From assembly GCF_963855985.1 (NCBI RefSeq), contig NC_087099.1:14910001-14974000 (forward strand): DNA of 64,000 nucleotides, written 5' to 3'. Of the stretch, positions 25,501-33,400 are shown in pieces. A program made the position numbers and the translations under genes. Below the pieces are notes generated by a model that was given only the letters and a program-made list of their open reading frames with translations, did no database searches and was not told where the DNA came from. Source of the DNA: Ostrinia nubilalis. Taxonomy: Eukaryota; Arthropoda; Insecta; Lepidoptera; Crambidae. Positions within the stretch are counted from its first letter, which is position 1. Each line of letters opens with the position of its first letter.

Positions 25501-27201
25501 GCCCGTGTGCCCGCCCCGCATCGTTCTTTAACCTACTAGGGGCTCTGGACACATAAAGAGCAATCTTGGGGGCCCCTCGGTCGCGGGGCCCTGGGCAAGT
25601 GCCCAAAGTGTCCAGTGATAAAGCCCCTGGCTGTACGCACCTGCACGTCCCCGCCGAAGTAGACGAGCGTGCGCGCAGCCTTTCTGGCATCAGCAACCCT
25701 GAGTACGCTCCTAGAGTTCCCCTCCGAAGTAAACGAACGTGCGAGACGTGTTCAGGTATAGCCACACGTTTTCCTTCACCTTAAAGGAACTTCGAACCAT
25801 CTGACCTAAAAAATCTCCAAGCCTGGATATGACTTGCCCCCCCTAGGCCAGAAGCTGGGTACGTCCATGTAGTAGCAATCCAGCTGCACGCGCGCGGCGG
25901 GAAGGAGCAAGGTGGCCCTTTCTTCTCAGTCGGTATACTCTTGTCAGAGTGGTCGTGTCGTGGTCATCATTGTGAATCACGATGACTGATATTCCTCGCA
26001 ATACGGCGCCATTCGCTGCAGCTTTCCGGGCACTTTCGTTAACCGAACAGTTACTAGGGGCTGGACACAAGGAACAATCTTAGGGGCCCCTCGGTCGCGG
26101 GGCCCTGGACAATTGCCCAAAGTGCCCAGTGATAAAGCCCCTGGCTGTACGCACCTGCACGTCCCCGCCGAAGTAGACGAGCGTGCGCGCAGCCTTTCTG
26201 GCATCAGCAACCCTGAGTACGCTTCTAGAGTTCCCCTCCGAAGTAAACGAACGTGCGAGACGTGTTCAGGTATAGCCACACGTTTTCCTTCACCTTAAAG
26301 GAACTTTGAACCATCTGACCTAAAAAATCTCCAAGCCTGGATATGACTTGCCCCCCCTAGGCCAGAAGCTGGGTACGCCCATGTAGCAAAACTGAGTACG
26401 CACCTGCACGTCCCCGCCGAAGTAGACGAGCGTGCGCGGCGCATCATTGGGCGGGCCGTGCAGCTTTCCTGGCATCAGCAACTCTTAGCACGCACCTACA
26501 GTTCCCCTCCGAAGTAAACGAACATGCGAAACGTATTCTAGTTTAGTCGCAAGTTTGAGTCTGAGTAGTAATCCAGAGTACGCACCTGCACGTCCCCGCC
26601 GAAGTAGATGAGCGTACGTGTACGTATAGCGCAGTATACAGAATGGTCTGGTGAAGGATGTTGGGCTGCCGATTCGAAGATGTAGTTGATAGTACTAACT
26701 CATGAGCTATGATACCCGTCGCATCCTCCCGTGACATGGAAGTCAATGTGCCCCGGGTACGCACCTCCACGTCCCCGCCGAAGTATGTGTGCCCGCCCCG
26801 CAGCGTGGCCCAGGGCGATCTTTAACCTACTAGGGGCTCTGGACACATAAGGAGCAATCTTGGGGGCCCCTCGGAAGCGGGTCCTGGACAAGTGCCCAAA
26901 GTGCCCAGTGGTAGGTGCGCGCCACGTCGTTGAGCCACTCGTGTGCCCAGACCCGTCTTTCCTAGTAGGTACTAGGGGCCCTGGACACTGGAGTAAGGGA
27001 GCCTTATCATCTGGAAAATATAATTATGTCCAGTGGAAAGGGGGGCCTGGCAGTGGCCCGGGTACGCACCTGCACGTCCCCGCCGAAGTAGACGAGCGTG
27101 CGGGGCGCGTCCCCGGGCGGGCGGCGCGCGGCGGGCTGGAACAGCGCGTCGTTGAGGCGCCCGTCGTGCCCGCCCACGCGCCGCAGCCGCAGCGGCAGCA
27201 T
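16568..27201 (-). CDS. C2orf69: C2orf69 (UPF0565) homologue, 9 coding exons
   Basis: Coding exons, 5' to 3' on the minus strand: 27201-27070, 24148-24021, 23568-23464, 23144-23036, 22501-22440, 21389-21234, 18675-18569, 17711-17599, 16699-16568. All introns are GT-AG, phases match, and the sum is 1044 nt (347 aa). Family landmarks in order: RTLVYFGGDVQ, KWNLENTARML, KSFSCYDNFVPSN, LVGFSKGCVVLNQL, MYWLDGGHAGGKNTWIT, HVSPYQVQDEGRPWIGRE. These match C2orf69, a conserved protein with an alpha/beta-hydrolase-like fold; GFSKG occupies the nucleophile-elbow position (GxSxG). Human C2orf69 is linked to mitochondrial disease; the insect role is unknown. The ATG at 27201 opens a short N-terminus (MLPLRLRRVG) that could aid mitochondrial targeting. 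The gene is unusual for exon-derived arrays in introns 1 and 6. The family call is secure; catalytic activity is not shown. Confidence 0.92.
16841..16980. repeat. TAGA microsatellite and SINE-like tail in C2orf69 intron 8
   Basis: A short TAGATAGATAGATAGATA run is followed by ACGTTTATTTGCATGACAGA, a pattern typical of dispersed retroelement tails. No gene content. Confidence 0.4.
18236..18395 (+). mobile_element. Non-LTR retrotransposon 3' tail
   Basis: GAGAAATAAATGTTCGTTAA followed by ACCTTAAACCTT is a typical end with a short tail repeat. It is preceded by a 3' UTR-like block. Located in C2orf69 intron 7. Confidence 0.4.
18988..19849 (-). mobile_element. Mariner-family transposon fossil
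   Basis: Inverted ends of about 29 bp (CTGATAATTCCGCGGCCTAA ... and complement) enclose broken minus-strand coding pieces. One at about 19413-19598 resembles the DNA-binding half (GPSYTMVKKWARPFQHGRET). One at about 19084-19302 resembles the catalytic C-terminus (HPPYSQDLLPSDIFLFFDLK). The second keeps the final acidic position of the mariner DD(34)D triad (YSQDLLPSD). Frameshifts and stops make it inactive. It lies in C2orf69 intron 6 (between exons 6 and 7). Confidence 0.75.
20264..20395 (+). mobile_element. SINE-like dispersed repeat (copy 1)
   Basis: CCCAGTATTAACCCTACCAC, then TGCTTCGGGACAATAAATGG and GCCAGTGCTGAGAAGAAGCA, is almost identical to 54575-54655. It ends AAACTCAGTCACTATT in both. 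No coding capacity. Confidence 0.6.
20447..21347 (-). repeat. Six-copy 148-bp tandem array of C2orf69 exon 6
   Basis: GTGCAGGTCGCCCGGCG recurs at about 20502, 20650, 20798, 20946, 21094 and 21242, a strict 148-bp period with copies almost identical by eye. Each unit contains the exon segment encoding LVGFSKGCVVLNQLIYEFHY to PGDLHMM plus its donor (AG|GTGGGT) and about 50 bp of spacer. Only the copy nearest the gene start (21234-21389) has the proper acceptor and 5' part of the exon. 148 is not a multiple of three, so run-through of one or two units shifts frame. The lowest copy has a 6-bp insertion. Only a model using a single copy restores the reading frame with exon 7. Confidence 0.9.
21463..21599. 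mobile_element. MITE (family C), best copy
   Basis: Ends GGCCCGGTTTCCACCGAGGC and its near-complement GCCTTGGTGAAAACCGGGCC. The interior contains ATAACCAATCAGATT and its complement. In C2orf69 intron 5, just upstream of exon 6. Confidence 0.65.
21775..22163. mobile_element. GC-rich TAA-flanked TIR element (family G), copy 2
   Basis: Same ends and body as the copy at 16086-16543, with TAA on each side (21772-21774 and 22164-22166). It is shorter because the GCCCGCTCGTT-type repeat block has fewer units. Confidence 0.75.
22625..22822. mobile_element. Hairpin MITE (family H), copy 1
   Basis: Inverted arms contain CTGGTCTGTGAGG / GCACGTAGAA, then TACCCATCCTTATCGCTCGC, then GCGTAATTATATTGCTGTCG. 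Related copies are at about 34885-34966 (one arm), 34967-35266 and 38180-38391. Confidence 0.7.
23226..23403 (+). mobile_element. Non-autonomous Helitron-like element
   Basis: It starts near CTCCTACTAATATTATAAAT and continues with GCGAAAGTTTGTGCATG. It ends GCCGCGGGCGAAAGCTAG, the CTAG end with a short GC hairpin that is typical of lepidopteran Helitron derivatives. No inverted repeats and no target duplication are visible. Confidence 0.6.
23655..23850 (-). mobile_element. 3' end of RTE-like non-LTR retrotransposon (copy 3)
   Basis: The minus strand reads the tail GGCCTATGTTCAGCAGTGGA and preceding codons resembling PPTKWTDGLIKIAG. 5'-truncated, in C2orf69 intron 2. Confidence 0.65.
24240..27069 (-). 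repeat. Decayed array of C2orf69 exon 1 copies
   Basis: The minus-strand end of exon 1 (RTLVYFGGDVQ followed by GTGCGTAC donor) recurs with varying decay. Sites are at about 24280, 24641, 25051, 25226, 25452, 25641, 25710, 26152, 26222, 26404, 26494, 26586 and 26764, before the intact exon at 27070-27201. Good copies retain the GTGCGTAC donor; poor ones are spelled FGGEL-like or lack it. Between them recurs a shared spacer (GGGGCCCCTCGG, AGTGCCCAGTGG, CCCAAAGTG). Some copies keep upstream codons resembling RLNDAPRTLVYFGGD. This is an internal, ageing expansion of one exon and its intron edge inside intron 1. Confidence 0.85.
24371..24549. mobile_element. MITE (family I)
   Basis: Imperfect inverted arms: GCCACACTGGCGGGTTGCAA with GCGTTTTCAAAG on the left, CTTTGAAAACGCTTGTAATC with CGCTAGTGTGGC on the right. 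It separates exon 2 from the exon 1 array. Confidence 0.65.
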
Positions 27202-27269
27202 GGCGGCGCTACTCGCGCATTACTGAACAACATTTGTTTACATTGTACGTAAAGTATAGCAAGGCCTTA

Positions 27270-27444
27270 GAGTAGGCGCACACCGTTGATTTTTAGTTGG
27301 CCGATAATTGTGCCCGATTTTAAATTGTATGAAGAATCGGTCAAATCGAATCGGCGTAGTGTGCGCACTCCCATACATGCCCATACTGATCAACTGCCCG
27401 ACTAAACTATCGGCCGACGAAAAATCAACGGTGTGCGCCTACTC
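27270..27444. mobile_element. PIF/Harbinger-like MITE (family F), copy 2
   Basis: Same 175 bp length and ends as 15908-16082, differing at only a few positions by eye, flanked by TTA on both sides. It lies about 70 bp upstream of the C2orf69 ATG, so in its promoter or 5' UTR. Confidence 0.8.
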
Positions 27445-27908
27445 TTAAAGTTAGGGCAAGTGCCCGCACGCGGGTCTGTACAAAGAAATAATTTAACAGT
27501 GCATGCGTGTGACGTAGTATTCAAACGCGTGTGGTGACACTCCGTTTACTCGCGCTAGTTTTAGCGTCGGACTCGGCCCTTAGCTTCTAAAGAACCTTGA
27601 GGAGGTTCATGTCCGGCAGAGATGGGTGCCTAGGTTGAAATTACAGCTTAATTCTATTCTATAAATTATTCTAAACAGTTTTATATCACATAGGAATAGG
27701 ACAGGTGCAGTCAATCATAAGAAAAACAGTAAAATATGTTTCAAATAGTTAACTTTATTCACCAAGAAGCACATAATACATGTTTTAGTAATTAAAACTA
27801 CACTAGTCATCCATTCACCAAAATTAAAGTTAAAAATACTGTTAAAATAAAAATGCAGTTCTTTACTTAAAATAATATCAATAAACTGTAAACAAAATAC
27901 AACTTCAA
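27445..27908. other. Intergenic region, C2orf69 promoter side and channel 3' UTR
   Basis: No ORF is supported. The channel gene on the minus strand has an AATAAA (plus-strand TTTATT at 27754-27759) about 150 nt after its stop, a plausible poly(A) signal. The GC-richer part near 27445-27600 may be promoter sequence for the C2orf69 homologue. Confidence 0.45.
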
Positions 27909-28979
27909 TCATTTCAGGTTTCTGGTTTGTTTATGGTGGTAGTATTTGGTATCATTCATGCAAACAGTGATTTTCAATGTGATATCATCGAGGCAGTTTT
28001 TCAGGTCATCTCTTAATTCTCTGACCTTGACTCTGACATCCTCACACATCAGGTTGTAGCACATGGCCACCAATCCCATGCCCAGTAGCACATAAATGAA
28101 GTTTATCACTAATTTTAAGTGTGATCCTCCAGCAGAATCCGCAATGTTGGCTCCCGGAACAAAGTCCCCAAAACCAATTTTACACAAACTAATAACACAG
28201 AAGTATGTCGAGTCCAAGTAGTTCCATTTCTCCCATGCCCCAAACATTATGGTACCAGTCAGTATGTAAAAAGATATGACCCATAAACAAGCTGTAGATG
28301 GTACTGTTATTTTTCTCTTGGGCGCTATCTCTCCATCTTCAAACAAGGCATCATCTCTGCGGCTGCATTCATGGGCTGTGATATACAGCCACTTGAAGGT
28401 CTGTGCAAGAACTTTGCCCATGTTACAAAAGTAAAGAATATAGATTGGTATACCAAAACCGGCATATGCCACAGTAACAAGCTTCCCCCATACAGTCTTG
28501 GGCACAACATTGCCATAGCCTATCATAGTGAATACTGACAAAGAATACATCAATGCAGCAGGAAATGACCAGATATCTTCGGCGGTTCTGCCACTGTACC
28601 CTGTATGAATGGCGGCAGTTATGTTACTCTGAAACACCTTCAGCACCTCATTAGCTTTCAGCACAAACGCTGTCTCATTGAAAACATTCATTGACACAGT
28701 AATATTCCACAATCTTTCAGCACAATTCTGTCTCCACTGCCTTACTTCTTTCAGCTGTTTATCTGGGCTGTCTTTCTCGATGTGCATGAAGCTAACTGCG
28801 CCCAGTATCGCGTAGCACACGACTAGAGCGCCGACTCCCACTTGGGTAAACATAAAGGCTATAAATTTTCTGAAACAATCTTTGATTTTCTCTCTGGGGT
28901 CGCTGCCTGCCGTGGAAGAGGAGTCCCTGCTCCTCATGGAGCCGTGGAAGCTTGAGTGCAGCGGATGGTGGCGGTCCAT
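27909..28979 (-). CDS. Two-pore-domain potassium channel (K2P/KCNK-like), intronless CDS
   Basis: A single frame of 356 aa from ATG at 28979 to TGA at 27909. The frame extends 10 codons further 5' but with no ATG before an in-frame stop, so this ATG is chosen. Layout: TM1 about 40-66, a long extracellular cap with several NxT/S sites (NIT, NET), pore 1 with filter IGYGN near 153-157, TM2 about 168-190, TM3 about 229-249, pore 2 with IGFGD near 268-272, TM4 about 289-311, short C-terminus. This is the K2P plan (4 TM, 2 pores per subunit, dimer), which sets background potassium leak. Odd: the filter threonine before IGYG is Met (TMIGYGN) and before IGFG is Lys (CKIGFGD). No introns in the coding part, unlike its neighbours. 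Subfamily not assigned. Confidence 0.9.
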   Translation of the reverse strand: MDRHHPLHSSFHGSMRSRDSSSTAGSDPREKIKDCFRKFIAFMFTQVGVGALVVCYAILGAVSFMHIEKDSPDKQLKEVRQWRQNCAERLWNITVSMNVFNETAFVLKANEVLKVFQSNITAAIHTGYSGRTAEDIWSFPAALMYSLSVFTMIGYGNVVPKTVWGKLVTVAYAGFGIPIYILYFCNMGKVLAQTFKWLYITAHECSRRDDALFEDGEIAPKRKITVPSTACLWVISFYILTGTIMFGAWEKWNYLDSTYFCVISLCKIGFGDFVPGANIADSAGGSHLKLVINFIYVLLGMGLVAMCYNLMCEDVRVKVRELRDDLKNCLDDITLKITVCMNDTKYYHHKQTRNLK

Positions 28980-30408
28980 GGCGCCGGAGGACTTATGGAG
29001 TCTTTTCACGCGATTGGCGATCTCTCCGGATGAAATAACGTAAACTACTCATAGTTGCGAGACGTCGACTATTTCGGGAACCCGGCTGGCAACTCGCCAA
29101 GTTAGTTTGATTACAAAACACAGTTTTTATTTACATCAAACAGCGATACTATTTAAATGTAAATAGAAAAAAATAAATATTATGTGCGTCGTTTCGTCGG
29201 ATTTTTTTTGTCAAGTAGCTACCTAATAACTAAAATAATATCATAAAGGCCGATTAGTTTTTATTGTGATAATAATTAGTAAAGAGCTCAAATCACGGAT
29301 TAATATTTTCAACTCACAAAAATAATGCGTAATTTTAAAATTAATAAAACTTACCAAAAGATCGATCCTTTGAATTTTAATTACGGTTTTTCTTGATTAA
29401 CACGTAGTGAAATTAACGTTTAGGTACAAAGTTTAGTCGTTGACTGAAATGCAGGGCACAAGATTTATTTGAATTTTATCATTTCGATTTTATTCTATAA
29501 TTTTTTAACAAAATGTTCTGAAAATTCAGAAAATTATTTCGTTGACATTTTTTTGACTGATTTTTGACAGATTCGAGGCCCAAGCAGCGGACCCGAGCGG
29601 ACCAATGAGGATAGGTCTTGTTTTTTTTTTTTCAGATTTAAACAGAGCGATAGCAATATGTACACAGAGCATTTGAATAAATTCGAGATTTTAAAATTCG
29701 TTCTTTGCGTAGATTGAAGTGGTTTTAATATGGCAAGAATTTTTATCGATTTTAGCCATCTGTCAAAATCAAAATTCACACGTTTTCTTGGCGTTGTTTG
29801 TTATCCGGTATTGCATTTTTACTGAAGTTTACCATAAAATTCGTCTGTTATTATGTAAAATGTAGTGGGACTTTAATCCGATGTGTATCTGGAAGTATTT
29901 GTCTGGTTTTGTAAGTATTTAGAACAAATTGTTGCAGAGCATTGGGTTTGCTTTCGGATGATGGCTGCACAATCGTACGGATTTATCTATGACAAGGAGT
30001 CGCCGTAATTAGAACCAGTTGATAACGCAAAGAAATGGAGCGCCGTTCCATAAATTTATTGTGTTTAAATATTTAAATTTCCGCCTGAAGTAATAAATCT
30101 ATGCAACCGGCATGCTTGTGTGCTTGTAGAGAAGAATGTGGGTGTAAAACGAGCGGTGTCTTTGTATTCGCAAGAATGATTCTCCAGAGCCTTTTTTTAC
30201 CCCATAAGGTACCAGCGTGACTTACTTTGTCAACTACATTATGTTTGCTCTGTTACACTTGTTACAAAAACAATATATTTGTGATTTCAGGAAATAAAAC
30301 CTTAAAAATGTAAGAAAAAATACACGCTATTATGATTTTTGCAATAGCCCCAATATCAGTATTCATTTGATGACTTAAAATATCAATAGATGGATCATAC
30401 ATAGAAAT
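28980..30408. other. Divergent promoter region between channel and zinc-finger genes
   Basis: The two genes are transcribed away from each other. The stretch is AT-rich with short chance ORFs only. A bidirectional promoter is possible but no element is recognised; 5' UTR introns for either gene cannot be excluded. Confidence 0.45.
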
Positions 30409-33400
30409 ATGGCTGCTCTTTCAAAGTGGGTCCCGGTGGGGATGGCCTCAGACCAGCCTCAGTTCAATCATCTAAAGCTCACCACCATCGACAAAATCGG
30501 TGGCATCTACTGCCGCATTTGTCACACAAAATTTGGAAATAAAAAGGAATATGACACACATTACCTAAAACATGATACTGGTAGCAAAGATATTACGTAC
30601 ACATGTGTTGTTTGTTATAAAGACATAGTTGGCTACCCCAGTTTTCGAGGACATTGTTACACAATTCATGTCATGAAAGATAAATTTAGGTAAGTTTAAT
30701 ACAATTTCATAACAATATTTTGATATGTTTGTAGTATTATTGTTATTAATTTTATATTACAAGCTATTAGAATTTAACTGGTATAATGTACTTGCAGATG
30801 CACCCATTGCAATAAGCAGTTTTCAAAGCAAACAGCACTTGTCAGCCATTATGAATCTTTGCATCAGTTCAAATGTTCAACATGCCATGTTAGGTAAGTT
30901 CCAATACGTTTTGCTAAATATGTTTTATTCATTATGGAAGATAAACATTTAATTTTGTAAAGATATGCGCTTGTGTTAAAGTAAAACTATTTTATTATTT
31001 CAGATTCCAATCCCAAAAAGATCTTGCCATGCATCAAATTTGCCACAAGAATGAGCAGTGTAACCCACCTTATAACTGTCAAATTTGTAACAAGCAGATT
31101 GAGGATACGAACGATTGCGAGCAACACATTGAAGACCATTGCTCCATCTCTTACTTCTGCCCGATTTGCGACGAGGGCATCAACGAAATTCAAAACGCTA
31201 CTAGTCACCTGGCTAAGCATTTTGGCGATGTACTTATTGAAGACAATGAGTCCAATTCAGATTCTGAGGGCCAAGAATTTTCAAACGATAGCTCCATAGA
31301 CATCCTTGGCGGTATATTCTGTTCGATCTGTAAAAAAACTTATAAAGCCAGACCAGATTTCGATAATCATTTCATGTTAGAACATGACGATAAAAAAATT
31401 ATTTACGGCTGTAATATCTGTGCAAAAGAGTATGACAAATACTTTGTCTTTGCTAACCACTGCTATAACCATTATACCAAAGACAAATTCCAGTAAGTAT
31501 TAGATTTGATTTGATTTTTTCTTTACTACATTTTCAAAGTATTTTTTTTTACAATATTATGGAACATGTTCAGCCTCTTCTGCAATTGCGAATTTTCTTT
31601 GTGTTCAAAAATTAGATTTTTTGTATGAAATACCTACACTTGACAGTAGTAGAATCAAAGTGCTGTGCGATTATTGGTCTGTATTGGTGGTGGATGGTTT
31701 TTTAGACTTTTTAGTCAATTCTTCTAACAACCTAAGTTATAAATAAAAATTGAGATTTAAAAGTTTAATTTATTAACAATGCTGAGCACTTACAGTAAAA
31801 ATTATAAACACAGCACCGCTTAGTTATGGAATTAAAATATCCTGTGTTACGCATGATAAACTCAAATTATAATACTTTCGCAATTTTAATCTTAATTGAA
31901 CAAACTGCTAGTATTGCTACTACTGCATTAGTGGCAGAATACCAGTATACATCCTATACTTGTGCAGTGGACTTGAATACTCGAGTTATTGTTATTTGCG
32001 TGGTCAGTTCAGTCGGCACATATTTGATGTACTTGAAATTGGTTATCCTTACCGTTAGATAATTACTGGCAACTAGTGGTGACTGAGTTTGTTCCGGCGT
32101 TCCTTCTCAGCACTTGCCATATGTTTGCCCAAAAGATAAGGAGACATTTAAAGTGCCCCTTAAGGGCTACCTTTTTTTTAACTGTATTTGACGTTCATAA
32201 GTGCCACCAGTGGTCAAAAATGAATAAAATATTTTTGATTTTGATTTTAACTGCTGAGCGTCTCCGTACAGGTGCGAAGTGTGCTTCAAGAGCTTTCCCC
32301 GGCTGTCCCTGCTCGTGATCCACATGGAAGCCCATTCCAGAACGCGCGACGGCGGCTTCCAGTGCCTGCAATGCGGGCACGCGCTCCAGACTGCCAGAAG
32401 GCTCCGGGATCATTACAAGACCGAGCATGACATCTGTTACAGCCAGTGTCCGGAGGAAGGCTGCGGCAAAATGTGAGTGACATTATAGATAATTTTTTGA
32501 TTTCCAGAATATGATCGAAGCCTATGCTGTGGACAATGCATGAGGCGGTAGCAAAAATGTACTTACTTTTTTTTTCAATAATGAATTCCTGTACTTTTGT
32601 TCGATGGATGGATGGTAGATCTAGCTAGTTTTTATTACGTATAGGCTTTTGGGTTGCAGTTTAGTTATACAATCTGCAAATGGGTCATTCCATCGTTTCG
32701 GGTGTTACGTTCGTACACACATATTCAACAATTTCTTGTATTTTGAAATAGTATTTTAATAATATTAGTGCCTTAATCTGTCCGCTTTTAGTTGTTTTAT
32801 CTAAATAATAAAGTTTGTGCAGCTTAGAATGTAGGATAACGAAAATATGAGTCGAAAAGTGTGCGTTTCGGGCGTTACGAGATTTTGCCTCTATGTTCTG
32901 ACTGTTGCTGCATTTACTCGAAATTTAGCGAATTTTCTTAAGGAATCATACCTAAAACTTACAGGACTTCTAAAGTATGAAATTTGCAAACCATGTAACA
33001 TATAATCACTGTTACTTAAAACGTTTTACTATTTTTTTATAATTTTTTTCTTTGTTTCGGGTGTTACAATGGTTCTGTTTCGGGTGTTACGAGTACGAAA
33101 ATGCAACGCGTTTTATCGATAAAATCGGTGTTTTATTAGTCTCTAGGTACTACAAAATAAGGAGTACAACAAATAAACACAAATAAAGCGAATTCTGGTT
33201 TGAAATTACGAAGCAGCTTTTCTTAAAAAAATATACAAAGTTCAAGTTTAATTTTTCCTCAGAATATAGCTTTTTCTATTGTTTTTGGCTTGAAATAGCA
33301 TTACTTTAATTTCTAATTACGATATTTAATGGAAATGTCAAACATCGATACTTTTTAGCAATATCTTAATTTTAGTGTTAAGTCGACATTTCAAAAATAT

